NCBI GenBank assembly: GCA_965230275.1
Contig: CBDDKO010000002.1
Coordinates: forward strand, 744,001 to 808,000
DNA from: JAJRRS01 sp965230275
Lineage (GTDB): Bacteria > Planctomycetota > Phycisphaerae > Phycisphaerales > Phycisphaeraceae
DNA length: 64,000 nucleotides
Direction: 5' to 3'
The position numbers and the translations under genes are program-made. Positions 7,402 through 16,338 of this stretch are shown here, piece by piece. A model generated the notes under the pieces. It ran no database searches. It was not told the origin of the DNA and saw only the letters and a program-made list of their open reading frames with translations. Position 1 is the stretch's first letter. Each line of letters opens with the position of its first letter.

Positions 7402-8814
7402 TCACTGAGCCGGACGTCGTTTTTTGCCGGCGCGGTTGCGGCGGCGGCGGGCGCTGCTGCGGGGTGCGGCGTTGTTGGCATGAGACGCGGCCTGGTTGGT
7501 GTGGCCGTGGGAGCGTTTGGCCTTGGCTTTCGTCTTGCGTTTCTTGGTGGCCTGCCCGGGCTTGTTGCGTTTGCCCGCACCGGCGGATTTGGGGTGCTTG
7601 GGCTTCGGTGATGCCGGGTCGTGGGGATTGTGCGGCGGGAGGTTCGGGATGTTGTGCTTGCGGACCGGGATCTGCCTGCCGATGGTCTTTTCGATCTGCT
7701 TCAGGCTCGACCGCTCGGCGTGGGCGCAGAAGGTGATCGCCTCGCCGTCGGCCCCGGCGCGTCCGGACCGTCCGATGCGGTGGACATATGTCTCTGCATC
7801 GCCGGGCAGGTCGTAATTGACGACGTGCGATACGCCGTCAACGTCAAGCCCGCGCGCCGCGATGTCGCTTGCGACCAGGACCAGCGTCTTTCCGGCACGG
7901 AAGTTGTTCAGCGCCCGGGTGCGTGCGTTCTGGCTCTTGTTTGAGTGGATCGCCTCGGCGGTGAAGCCGCGCCCGATCAGCCGTTTGGTGATCTTGTCCG
8001 CGCCGTGCTTGGTGCGCGAGAAGACCAGTGTGCGGGTCATCCTGCCTTCGTCCAGCAGCTTACCGAGCAGTTCGGTCTTGGAGCGCGGGTCGATGAGGTA
8101 GGCACACTGCTTGACGGTGTCGGCCGTCGCGGCCTTGGCCTTGATCTTCACCACGGCCGGCTCGGTCAGGATCGTGTCAGCCAGCGATTGGATCTGCTTG
8201 GGCATCGTCGCGGAGAACATCAGCGTCTGCCGATCGTCGGGGATGTGGCCGATGATCTTTCGGATGTCGTGGATGAAGCCCATGTCGAGCATGCGGTCGG
8301 CTTCATCAAGGACGAGAACCTCGACGTGCTTCAGCGAGAGCATGCCCTGGTTGAGCAGGTCCATCAATCGGCCGGGCGTGGCGACGACGATATCGACCCC
8401 GGCCCGGAGCGCCTGGCATTGCGGGCGCTGGCTGACCCCGCCGAAGATGGTCGTGCCGCGGAGGTCCATGTCTCGGCCGTACTTCCGGAAGCTGTCGCCG
8501 ATCTGTGCTGCGAGTTCGCGGGTGGGGCTGAGCACGAGCGTGCGGATAAAACGTTTGCTCTGAGCGGCCTTGCGATGCTTGGGGTTGTTCGGCGGTTTGG
8601 TCGTGTGCTTGGGGCGGTTGGCGTGCAGCAGTTGCAACACGGGCAGGGCGAACGCGGCGGTCTTGCCGGTCCCGGTCTGGGCGCAGCCGAGCATGTCCCG
8701 GCCGTCGATCACGTGCGGGAACGCCTGGCTCTGGATCGCGGTCGGGGTGGTATAGCCTTCCCGGCTAAGGGCACGCCTAAGAGGCTCAACGAGCCCCATC
8801 TGGTCAAATGTCAT
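7402..8814 (-). CDS. DEAD-box ATP-dependent RNA helicase, RhlE-like
   Basis: A 470-residue RNA helicase that unwinds RNA duplexes with ATP. Motifs in order: Q motif with GYTTPTAIQ, Walker A AQTGTGKT, PTRELAAQ, TPGRL, Walker B DEAD (LVLDEADRMLDMGF), SAT (MFSATMP), ARGLD and HRIGRSGRAG. Residues from about 390 form a basic K/R/H-rich tail, typical of RhlE-type helicases and likely to bind RNA non-specifically. The tail is low-complexity. The exact RNA target is unknown; ribosome assembly or RNA decay would be usual. No Shine-Dalgarno is clear at 8814. Confidence 0.93.
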   Translation of the reverse strand: MTFDQMGLVEPLRRALSREGYTTPTAIQSQAFPHVIDGRDMLGCAQTGTGKTAAFALPVLQLLHANRPKHTTKPPNNPKHRKAAQSKRFIRTLVLSPTRELAAQIGDSFRKYGRDMDLRGTTIFGGVSQRPQCQALRAGVDIVVATPGRLMDLLNQGMLSLKHVEVLVLDEADRMLDMGFIHDIRKIIGHIPDDRQTLMFSATMPKQIQSLADTILTEPAVVKIKAKAATADTVKQCAYLIDPRSKTELLGKLLDEGRMTRTLVFSRTKHGADKITKRLIGRGFTAEAIHSNKSQNARTRALNNFRAGKTLVLVASDIAARGLDVDGVSHVVNYDLPGDAETYVHRIGRSGRAGADGEAITFCAHAERSSLKQIEKTIGRQIPVRKHNIPNLPPHNPHDPASPKPKHPKSAGAGKRNKPGQATKKRKTKAKAKRSHGHTNQAASHANNAAPRSSARRRRNRAGKKRRPAQ

Positions 8815-8955
8815 GGTAGGGGTCTATTCTGGGGGGTGAGTGGCCGTCGGCCCGAAACGCTGGCCGATGCCGCGTGGGCGGTCAGTATAGCAGACTTCAG
8901 ACACACGGCGGGGGTGGGCATGCAGGCAGCCGGGAGTTGATAGGGAATCGCCGAG

Positions 8956-10215
8956 CTATACGCGCTTCAAGACACCGCGGAACCATCTGCCCCGCTTCCG
9001 CCACCAATTATCGTTCAGCACATCTTTAACGACGTCCTCGGCTCGATTCTTCCGTGTCATCGTGGCGTTGGGATGCACCATCAACTCGGGCACGTGGGTT
9101 CGAACACCCGCATCCGCCAGTTGATAGCCATGCGTCATCAGGACGTCGATTTCCTGATCCGTGAAGTGGTCCAGGTCGGTCCGGACCTTTGCGATCACAC
9201 CTCTTGCGAGGTCTTTGCTGTACCCGTAGGTCAGTGATTCGTCATACCTTTCGGGCGCGCTGGTGATCCGCCAATAGGCCCCGACGTATGTGTTGTGGTA
9301 GAAGCCGTTGAACAGCATCCGCCTTCTGAGGCTGCCGACCTGGTCCATGATCATGCTGCTGTAACGCATGATGCGTTTGTGCAGCCGGGTGGATTCGTGG
9401 GTGATGGGTTTGCCGGCATCGGACACAAGAAGGGCCCCATGATTCTTCCAGACCGGTTCCAGGCCCAGGTTATCGTAGACGCCGCCGTCGGTGAGGCGGA
9501 TGTTCTCTCGGAGTTGGTCGAACTCTTCAGGGCTGTAATAGCCTCGGCGTCCTTTCTGGTAGGCCTTGGCCGGGAGTTCGGTGGGCATGGGTGTAAACAC
9601 CGGCGGGAAGCAGGCCGAGGCGGCCACGGCCTTGGACACGGGCCAGGGGTGCTCGCTTGTCGATGCGTAACCCGTGACCCAATCCCCGACCCGTTCCTTC
9701 TCACACACCCAGTTCTTGGTAAATGTCATGTCGGTTGCGCAGAAGATGAAGCGCGGCTTATCGGGAAGCTCCGGCAAGGTCAGGCCGGCGGTGAGCGTTT
9801 CGCAGGATTCCTGGAGCACCTTGACGGCGGCCCCTTCTCTGAACCACCTCACGGGCCAGAGCAATCGGAGCATCAGCGATCCCCGGATATCTTTCTGCGT
9901 AAACTCAAGAAATGGCTTGACGACACTCGTGTGCCAGTCCGGGTAGACCGTCTCGCCATCCTGGAATGGGCGTACGGTCAAGACGCGAGCAAGATGCGCA
10001 GCGATAATACTGCCGCCCGAGACGCTGCTGAAGGTGTCGATCCTGGACAAGACGCCCAGTTCATTGAGGCGTGTTAACGCCCCGAGATGGAACAAGGAAG
10101 CTCTAAAGCCTCCACCCGACAAACACATTGCAACTTTCTTTGATTCCGGATCGGGGGGTGTGACGGCATCACCCAGATCAAGATCGATATCGGTCAGCAG
10201 GGTTTTCTCAGGCAT
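8956..10215 (-). CDS. Patatin-like phospholipase
   Basis: A 419-residue patatin-family acyl hydrolase. The oxyanion loop reads LSGGGFRASLFHLGAL near residue 32, the nucleophile serine sits in SVSGGS near residue 65, and the catalytic aspartate in LTDGGVYDNLGLEPVW near residue 240. The serine motif is S-V-S-G-G, slightly different from the usual G-x-S-x-G. No signal peptide or lipobox is seen, so it should act in the cytoplasm on membrane lipids. It starts 24 bases after the stop of an unrecognised gene in the same direction, and the two probably form one transcript. Patatins serve in lipid turnover and as effectors in some antiphage systems; no nucleotide cyclase or sensor is adjacent. Confidence 0.85.
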   Translation of the reverse strand: MPEKTLLTDIDLDLGDAVTPPDPESKKVAMCLSGGGFRASLFHLGALTRLNELGVLSRIDTFSSVSGGSIIAAHLARVLTVRPFQDGETVYPDWHTSVVKPFLEFTQKDIRGSLMLRLLWPVRWFREGAAVKVLQESCETLTAGLTLPELPDKPRFIFCATDMTFTKNWVCEKERVGDWVTGYASTSEHPWPVSKAVAASACFPPVFTPMPTELPAKAYQKGRRGYYSPEEFDQLRENIRLTDGGVYDNLGLEPVWKNHGALLVSDAGKPITHESTRLHKRIMRYSSMIMDQVGSLRRRMLFNGFYHNTYVGAYWRITSAPERYDESLTYGYSKDLARGVIAKVRTDLDHFTDQEIDVLMTHGYQLADAGVRTHVPELMVHPNATMTRKNRAEDVVKDVLNDNWWRKRGRWFRGVLKRV

Positions 10216-10239
10216 AGGTGGGTCCGTGTGTCATTGGGG

Positions 10240-10887
10240 TTACGTGTAGAACTGAAGCAGCATCTCGCCAACCCCGGGCAGCGTCTTTGTCCCCGGCGCG
10301 ATATTCAGCATCTTTGTCAGATCAACCGGATCGGCGTAGATGACCTGTTGGCGGTTTGCACGCTCGATGGCTTCTTGAATCACCTCGCTGCGCTCATGCG
10401 CGGTCTGGAGATGTGTCCGCTCCATGCCCTCAGCGCCGCTGGCTACGCCGCAGTTCGTGTTCACCTGCGAAGAGATGGGGCACAGCAAGATGTACGGGTG
10501 CGAATAGCCTCGCTCACGGATCGCTTTTCGGTTCTGGACGTGATCGAGCACGTAATCGTCTTCGATCCCGGGCATGCCAAGCTTCTCATAGGCGTTGCGA
10601 TATCCATTGTAATCGACATGCACCCAGACCTGGCGCGGCGGGAACAGCCTGGCCTCAAACCTGTTGATCTCCGGGTGCTGCCAGATCTTCGCGCCGTCTC
10701 GCTGAGGACGCCAGGTCGTATCGACCAGGACGGCACCGACCGCGTCGTCGTGCTTGGGCACCTTCCCATACGTCTTGAGGATCGGCCCGACAAAACGGCC
10801 GATCACCTCCAGGCTCTTGGCTGCGATCGGTATCCGCATCGAAGCCGGGAGCCCGTGTTTGGCTGCACGCTCGTCTACTTCTCTCAT
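10240..10887 (-). CDS. Unrecognised protein, predicted partner of patatin
   Basis: A 215-residue soluble protein without a family I can name. The middle holds QVWVHVDYNGYRNAYEKLG, then YVLDHVQNRKAIRERGY and PYILLCPISSQVNTNCG, a run of conserved-looking His, Asn, Arg and Cys residues that may be catalytic or structural. The C-terminus reads ADPVDLTKMLNIAPGT. A TTG at 10917 would lengthen it by 10 residues, but the ATG at 10887 is preferred as the normal codon; neither has a strong Shine-Dalgarno. The patatin gene begins 24 bases after its stop, so a functional link is likely. No transmembrane segment or signal peptide is visible. Confidence 0.65.
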   Translation of the reverse strand: MREVDERAAKHGLPASMRIPIAAKSLEVIGRFVGPILKTYGKVPKHDDAVGAVLVDTTWRPQRDGAKIWQHPEINRFEARLFPPRQVWVHVDYNGYRNAYEKLGMPGIEDDYVLDHVQNRKAIRERGYSHPYILLCPISSQVNTNCGVASGAEGMERTHLQTAHERSEVIQEAIERANRQQVIYADPVDLTKMLNIAPGTKTLPGVGEMLLQFYT

Positions 10888-10952
10888 CGCGTGAGGTCCC
10901 AGAAAAAAAAGTGCCAATGGAAGCCGACCGCCCTTAATCGCCTTAGATATCT

Positions 10953-11711
10953 TTAGCTTACTCTAAAACCCTGCCCCTTCGGATCCGCCACCGCAACGAC
11001 AGCGACATGGACGCTACGGGCCCCGGCTTGGGTGAGCAACCGGGTGCAGGCCCTGAGCGTCGCGCCGCTGGTCTTCACATCATCGACCAGGATCACGTCG
11101 AAGCCGGCCAGGTCCACCTCAGCGATGGCGAAACTGTGGCGGACATTGTCGTGACGCCGAGACGGGGGGATCGACGTCTGTGGTGGGGCGTGTCGCGATC
11201 GTTTCAGGATCGGCGCAAAGTCGCAGCCCAACGCCGATGCCACAGCGTGCCCTAGCAGGTCCGCCTGGTTGTAACCCCGCCGCCAACGGCGCCACTGCGG
11301 CATCGGTACGGCGCAGACGATCCGCTTCACTGCCTCAGCCGATCCATCGGCATGTCCCGAACCGACTGTATCGTCGATCGCCTCGGCGAGCAGTTTCCCC
11401 ATCCACGACGCGTAGCGCCATCGGCGGTGAAACTTCATGATCCGGATCCACTCATCCATCGGCTCGCCGTAGTACGCCAGCCGGGTCAGGCGGTGCCATG
11501 GGAGCTTTTCGTTTTGGCAGAACGCGCAGCCCATCGGCGTCACCGAGCCCTCACCTGCCGAGGCCCCGCAGCGCGGGCAGTACGCTTTTGTTTCGTCCGG
11601 CCGCCAACCATCGACCCCCTCCGGCACCTCGCCCGGCGGCAGCCAGCCGTCCAGCACCTCGCCCATCCAGCGCCCGGCCCGGCCTAACGTTGATCGGATC
11701 ACGATCGACAT
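10953..11711 (-). CDS. ComF-family phosphoribosyltransferase-like protein
   Basis: A 252-residue protein. An N-terminal zinc-finger-like part has CPRCGA near residue 45 and GCAFCQ about 18 residues on. The C-terminal type I phosphoribosyltransferase domain has the PRPP loop VILVDDVKTSGATL and the upstream RRGYNQADLLGHAVA typical of ComF. ComF relatives are needed for DNA uptake in transformable bacteria, but the family is widespread and its reaction uncertain. A GTG at 11753 could add 14 residues; the ATG at 11711 is favoured because a TATAAC -10-like element lies 9 bases upstream. It is divergent from the dihydroorotate-dehydrogenase-like gene. Confidence 0.85.
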   Translation of the reverse strand: MSIVIRSTLGRAGRWMGEVLDGWLPPGEVPEGVDGWRPDETKAYCPRCGASAGEGSVTPMGCAFCQNEKLPWHRLTRLAYYGEPMDEWIRIMKFHRRWRYASWMGKLLAEAIDDTVGSGHADGSAEAVKRIVCAVPMPQWRRWRRGYNQADLLGHAVASALGCDFAPILKRSRHAPPQTSIPPSRRHDNVRHSFAIAEVDLAGFDVILVDDVKTSGATLRACTRLLTQAGARSVHVAVVAVADPKGQGFRVS

Positions 11712-11771
11712 GACAGACCCGTTATACTTGCCTTCACACACGCCAGCCAGCACTTTTTCACAGGTAAATCA

Positions 11772-12590
11772 GTGCACGACGATACGACGACCCATCCCAC
11801 GCCCGCTCCCCACCCGATGCCGGGCCTGAAGCCCCTGGTGATCTCCGCGCCGTTCGGCAACTACATCCAACCGCCTGGCGCGACACCGACCCTCGGCACG
11901 TTCACGCTCCACCGTCGGCCCGGCCGGCTCAAGCAGATCCTCAAGACCGTCCGCTACCGCCCGAAGCTCAAGGCCTGGGTCAACAAGATCGGCCTGCGCA
12001 ACCCCGGCATCGAATGGCTCGCCCAGAAAGCCACGTCAGGAAAGATCGATGTCTCCGACAAGCTCGTCAGCATCCACGGCTTCGATGATGAGCAGTGGTA
12101 CGCGCTGCTGGAGAAGATCGCCGCGATCCGGCCGATGGGCATCGAGCTGAACATGAGTTGCCCGAACGTCGGCGAGATCGGCTGGCCCCCGGAGCTTTTT
12201 AGTAGGGCGGTCGCCACCGGCATCCCCGTCTGCGTCAAGGTCCCGCCGGTCAACTACCACCAGATGGTCGAGCAGGCAGTCGAAGCCGGCGTCCGCGTCC
12301 TGCACTGCTGCAACACACTGCCCGTCCCCGAAGGCGGCATGTCCGGCCGGCCCCTGCAACCCGTCGCGCTGGATTGCATCCGCGACCTGCGCAGCCAACC
12401 CTACGGCAACGACCTCACCATCATCGGCGGCGGGGGGGTCTACGAACTAGACGACATCGACAAGTTCAAGCAAGCCGGTGCCAACCACATCGCGCTGGGT
12501 ACCAAGACGATGAACCCGCTGCTGATGCTGAGCACCGCGAGCCTGAAGCCGTTCGTGCGAAACGCCGAAAGGCTGTTTGATCATGCATAG
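11772..12590 (+). CDS. Dihydroorotate dehydrogenase-like flavoprotein
   Basis: A 272-residue FMN-binding TIM-barrel protein related to dihydroorotate dehydrogenase. It shows GIELNMSCPNVGEIGWPPEL, the strand VCVKVPPV with the FMN-contacting lysine, and the phosphate-binding TIIGGGGVYELDDIDKFKQAG followed by HIALGTKTM. The N-terminal barrel strands look shortened compared with PyrD of about 310-340 residues, and SGRPLQPVALDCIRDLR replaces the usual sequence there. It may be a true PyrD variant or a paralogue. The GTG at 11772 gives the length stated; an ATG at 11817 is an alternative. Pyrimidine genes are not adjacent. Confidence 0.75.
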   Translation: MHDDTTTHPTPAPHPMPGLKPLVISAPFGNYIQPPGATPTLGTFTLHRRPGRLKQILKTVRYRPKLKAWVNKIGLRNPGIEWLAQKATSGKIDVSDKLVSIHGFDDEQWYALLEKIAAIRPMGIELNMSCPNVGEIGWPPELFSRAVATGIPVCVKVPPVNYHQMVEQAVEAGVRVLHCCNTLPVPEGGMSGRPLQPVALDCIRDLRSQPYGNDLTIIGGGGVYELDDIDKFKQAGANHIALGTKTMNPLLMLSTASLKPFVRNAERLFDHA

Positions 12591-12703
12591 AAGTATTTAA
12601 TATGCAGACGTTCACGAGGCTGAATCAATAATACGGGGTTAGAGGTCTTCCACAGAGCAGGCTTTCCCCCGCATGAATAGCGTTTTGACACATGGAGAGC
12701 AGT

Positions 12704-13207
12704 ATGCGCAGATTAAGATGTGGCTTTGTCCCAGCAATCGTTGTTCTGTTGATATCTGGTTGCTCGAATTCGATAAAGGACCCTTATCCACATTGGGAAT
12801 CGATAGAACATGAATCATCCAAAATTGGATCTATACATAAATATTATTTATTAGAAGGTCTGCTGGCACGTAACTATGAATCCCCATGCTATTCATACGA
12901 TTTTATGAAGCGAACGACAACGCAACCTATATCGCTCTCAGATGCATTGATGTCACAAGAAGTACAGACTAGTTGGCTAAAGTCGCGACAAATAGAGCAC
13001 GCTCGTGAGGTGCAGATTTCTTTCATAATGAGTCACATTAGAGCACACTTAGCCTCGCATTCATTGGATTCCACGACTGTCTTGAAGACTGATTGTGATG
13101 GTATCGATGCTGTTGGCGGGGAGATGGCCCACCATTTAATTGAAGAATATCTGAATCAACTCACGTTATTTGCTGAATCCAACTGGATTTCAGGAGAAAA
13201 TCGGTGA
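12704..13207 (+). CDS. Orphan lipoprotein, A+T-rich
   Basis: A 167-residue predicted lipoprotein. MRRLRCGFVPAIVVLLISGC is a signal peptide with a lipobox ending at Cys20. The mature part is polar with no domain I recognise and no transmembrane segment. The start is set at 12704 because GGAGAG lies 4 bases upstream; the frame also offers an ATG at 12692 inside that Shine-Dalgarno region. Base composition is strikingly A+T-richer than every neighbour (for example aaatattatttattag near 12840), and rare codons are common. This suggests recent acquisition or weak selection. It converges on fliM with a 12-base gap. Confidence 0.65.
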   Translation: MRRLRCGFVPAIVVLLISGCSNSIKDPYPHWESIEHESSKIGSIHKYYLLEGLLARNYESPCYSYDFMKRTTTQPISLSDALMSQEVQTSWLKSRQIEHAREVQISFIMSHIRAHLASHSLDSTTVLKTDCDGIDAVGGEMAHHLIEEYLNQLTLFAESNWISGENR

Positions 13208-13219
13208 GGGAAATGGGGC

Positions 13220-14248
13220 CTACACCCGGTCCTTCGGTGTGATCGCGCGGGTGACTTTGAAGGCGCGGTTGCCGCGGTACTGGCCGAGTTGGCCGATGTA
13301 TTTGCGCTTGCCGCCGACGGAGAGGGATAGCGGGGCGCTGGCGGGCTTTTCGGTGAGGATCACGTCGCCGACCTGCAGGTTGACCAGGTCGTTGACGTTC
13401 ATGGTCGTGTCGGCCAGGACCGTCGAGACCTCGAGCTTGGCGACTTCCAGGTGGCCCTCGAGGCGGGTGCGGATCGTCGTGTCCTTCTTGTTCTTCTTGT
13501 ACGCCGCCCAGGTCTGGCTGGAGAGCTTGTCGATCACGGGCTCGATCACGTTGTAGGGGATGCAAAGGCTCATGGTCCCGGCCCGGGAGCCCATCTTCAC
13601 CTCGAAGTTCACCACGACCACGACCTCGTTGGGCGGGACGATCTGCACCAGCGCGGGATTGGACTCGGTCTCTTCCAGTTGGAACTCGGCGGGCACGATC
13701 CCGGCCCAGGCCTCGGCCAAGGCGGTCTCGGCCCGGTCGATGATCTTGCCGACCAGCCTCAGCTCGATCGCCGTCAGCGGTCGTTGCGGGATGAAGAGGT
13801 CCGCGTTGGAACCACCCAGGAGACGATCCATCACGGGGTAGATGATCAGCGGGCTGATCTCCATGCACATGTTCCCGTCCAGCGGCTCACAGGACAGGAG
13901 GTTGAAGCACGTCGGGTTGGGCAGGGAGTGGGTGAACTCGCTGAAGGTCATCTGCTCGATGTTGGCGACCTTCACCTCCATAATCGTTCGGAGGAAGCCG
14001 GAGAGCAGGGCACCGTAGTTCCGTGCGAAAGATTCGTGCAGCGTCTGCAGGGCCCGCATCTGGTCCTTGCTGACGCGCTCGGGGCGTTTGAAGTCGTAAT
14101 CCCGGACCTCGATATCATCGGTGTTGCCGATGCGACGTCGGCTGTAGAAGACATGATCGTTCGACGCCTCTGTTTCTTCGGGGGCATCGGACCCGCCCAC
14201 CGCCTGTAACAGGGCGTCGACTTCGTTCTGATCAAGCAGGTCGGACAT
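13220..14248 (-). CDS. fliM: Flagellar motor switch protein FliM
   Basis: A 342-residue FliM. The N-terminus MSDLLDQNEVDALLQAVGG is the CheY-binding segment, followed by a linker and the CheC-like middle domain with ALLSGFLRTIMEVKV, then PLDGNMCMEISPLIIYPVMDRLLGG. The C-terminal SpoA domain reads GDVILTEKPASAPLSLSVGGKRKYIGQL. FliM sits at the rotor base and takes the chemotaxis signal, so the organism should make a flagellum. No other flagellar gene lies in the window; fliM is usually beside fliN or fliL. The ATG has no Shine-Dalgarno; a weak -10-like TCTATT ends 7 bases upstream. Confidence 0.95.
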   Translation of the reverse strand: MSDLLDQNEVDALLQAVGGSDAPEETEASNDHVFYSRRRIGNTDDIEVRDYDFKRPERVSKDQMRALQTLHESFARNYGALLSGFLRTIMEVKVANIEQMTFSEFTHSLPNPTCFNLLSCEPLDGNMCMEISPLIIYPVMDRLLGGSNADLFIPQRPLTAIELRLVGKIIDRAETALAEAWAGIVPAEFQLEETESNPALVQIVPPNEVVVVVNFEVKMGSRAGTMSLCIPYNVIEPVIDKLSSQTWAAYKKNKKDTTIRTRLEGHLEVAKLEVSTVLADTTMNVNDLVNLQVGDVILTEKPASAPLSLSVGGKRKYIGQLGQYRGNRAFKVTRAITPKDRV

Positions 14249-14440
14249 AAGCGCGAATAGATCCGGGGGTTAACGGGTTCTGTAAGTCGTTATCGGCCCA
14301 AGGCCGGGGGTTTCTTCAATCCCACCGAGAACCGGGGTGGCCCGCCTGATCATCAGGGAAGTGGAAGTGGCAGGGGCCATCGTGGAGCAAGCCCGAGGCG
14401 GCTGGGATAGAATCTACGTTCAACCTCGTTTGGAGTGCTT

Positions 14441-16330
14441 ATGCGGCCCACATCCCTGCGACCTTCAATCTCAGCCCTGTTCCACCTGCTGACGGTGCTG
14501 GTGGTGAGCCTGCTCGTGCTCCCCAATCCTGCCCACGCCCAGTTCGGCCAGGATGAACATGTCACGGTGTCCACCCAGTGGTGGCAGGAGGCGGTCCGGC
14601 CCGGCGGGCAGAACGTGCTGGCGGTGGTTTTTGACATGGCACCCGATTGGCACATCGCCTCTGACGAGGCCCAAGGCGTCGAGGGCGGTTTTGAACCGAT
14701 GTACACGGTCGTCAATCCATCAACCGACAGCCAGGGTGTCACGATTGGCAGCCCGCAGTACCCCAAGCCCCACGTCATGAAGCTTGGCAGCCTCCCCGAC
14801 CCGATCGCGGTGTTCGACGGCAAAGCTGTGGTCTACATCCCGGTCAGCGTCGATGCGGACACCGAGCCCGGTCAGCTCGATATCCAACTCGCGATCACGT
14901 ACCAGGCCTGCGACGATCAGAGCTGCGACTTCCCGAAAAATATCGAGCGGGCGGCGCAGCTAGCGGTCTCGGTCGAGGGTGATACGGATGGCGGAGATAA
15001 CACAGCCGATGCAGAGCTGTTCGCCGGCTTCGACTTTGAAACCTTCGGGTCGATCACGGAAGCCCCACCAACTCAAGCTGCAACCGAGACGATCGACTTT
15101 TTCGTGATCGAGGTTGATCCGTCGGGAACTGCCGGCTTTGTCTTGTTGTTGCTCCTCGCGGCGGTCGGCGGGGCATTGCTGAACTTCACGCCGTGCGTCC
15201 TACCGGTGATCCCGATCAAGATCCTGGGCCTGGCGCAGACAGCCGGCAACCGCCGAAAGACCCTGGCACTGGGCGCGACGATGTCGCTGGGTGTGGTGGC
15301 GTTCTGGTTGGGGCTGGGCGTGGCGATCGCGTTTGTCAGCGGGTTCACCGCCAGCAATCAGTTGTTCCAGTACCCGGCGTTCTCGATCACGGTCGGCGCG
15401 ATCATCGCGGTGATGGCGGTGGGGATGTGCGGGTTGTTCGCGATCCGGCTGCCGAACTTCGTCTACTCGGTCAGCCCCAAACACGACAGCTACCCCGGCT
15501 CGTTCGGGTTCGGGATTATGACGGCCGTGCTCTCGACGCCTTGCACCGCGCCGCTGATGGCCGCCGCCGCGGCGTGGGCCGCCCTGCAAACCCCAACGAT
15601 CACGCTCGTCACTTTCACCGCCATCGGCGTCGGGATGGCACTGCCGTACCTGATCCTTTCAGCAAACCCGAAACTTGTGGACGCCTTACCACGCACCGGG
15701 CCAGGCAGCGAGCTGCTCAAGCAGGTCATGGGCCTGCTCATGCTGGCAGCGGCGGTGTTCTTCATTGGGGCGGGCATCTCCGGCATGCTCAGCGACGGCA
15801 CCGAAGCCGCCCCGAAAGGCCATTGGTGGGTCGTTTCGGGCATGGTCAGCTTGGCGGGGCTCTGGATGATGATGCGCATCCCCAAGGCCACGCCTTCTAC
15901 CACCAAGCGGGGCGTGTTCATCATGCTCAGTGTCGCGACCATCGTCTCCTCGACCTATGCCGGCTATGCCTTGACGCGCCCCGACAAGTGGACCTACTAC
16001 ACGCCGCAGCGCTTTGAACAAGCCCTGACCGACGGCAACGTGGTCCTGCTGGACTTCACCGCCGACTGGTGCGCCAACTGCCACCTGCTGGAGAATACCG
16101 TCCTCGATACCGAACCCGTCCAGGCCATCCTGCAGAGCGATGGTTACGTGGCGATGAAGATCGACCTCACCGGCGGCTACCCCGACGGTAAAACCAAGCT
16201 CCAGGAGTCTGGCAGCGTGATGATCCCCTGGCTGGTGATCTACTCGCCCGACGGCGAAGAAGCCTTCAAGGCCAACTGGTACACCGCCACACAGCTCATC
16301 AACGAACTGAAGCAAGCCAAAACGAACTGA
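14441..16330 (+). CDS. dsbD: Thiol:disulfide interchange protein DsbD-like
   Basis: A 629-residue protein that carries electrons from cytoplasmic thioredoxin across the membrane to periplasmic thiol proteins. Order of parts: signal peptide (1 to about 32, ending AHAQ); periplasmic alpha domain to about 205, with the pair CDDQSC; an eight-helix DsbD beta domain (about 225-500) with cysteines in FTPCVLPVIPIKI and STPCTAPLM; and a C-terminal thioredoxin-like gamma domain with CxxC in DFTADWCANCHLLE. All three redox pairs are therefore visible. TGGAG lies 5 bases before the ATG at 14441, which favours it over the GTG at 14435. RidA follows after 8 bases, so they are likely co-transcribed. Confidence 0.92.
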   Translation: MRPTSLRPSISALFHLLTVLVVSLLVLPNPAHAQFGQDEHVTVSTQWWQEAVRPGGQNVLAVVFDMAPDWHIASDEAQGVEGGFEPMYTVVNPSTDSQGVTIGSPQYPKPHVMKLGSLPDPIAVFDGKAVVYIPVSVDADTEPGQLDIQLAITYQACDDQSCDFPKNIERAAQLAVSVEGDTDGGDNTADAELFAGFDFETFGSITEAPPTQAATETIDFFVIEVDPSGTAGFVLLLLLAAVGGALLNFTPCVLPVIPIKILGLAQTAGNRRKTLALGATMSLGVVAFWLGLGVAIAFVSGFTASNQLFQYPAFSITVGAIIAVMAVGMCGLFAIRLPNFVYSVSPKHDSYPGSFGFGIMTAVLSTPCTAPLMAAAAAWAALQTPTITLVTFTAIGVGMALPYLILSANPKLVDALPRTGPGSELLKQVMGLLMLAAAVFFIGAGISGMLSDGTEAAPKGHWWVVSGMVSLAGLWMMMRIPKATPSTTKRGVFIMLSVATIVSSTYAGYALTRPDKWTYYTPQRFEQALTDGNVVLLDFTADWCANCHLLENTVLDTEPVQAILQSDGYVAMKIDLTGGYPDGKTKLQESGSVMIPWLVIYSPDGEEAFKANWYTATQLINELKQAKTN

Positions 16331-16338
16331 GGCACAGC

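Noticed and set aside
9096..9110. GGGTTCGAACACCC, similar to a tRNA T-arm
   Set aside because: It lies within the patatin coding sequence and no acceptor, D or anticodon arm surrounds it.
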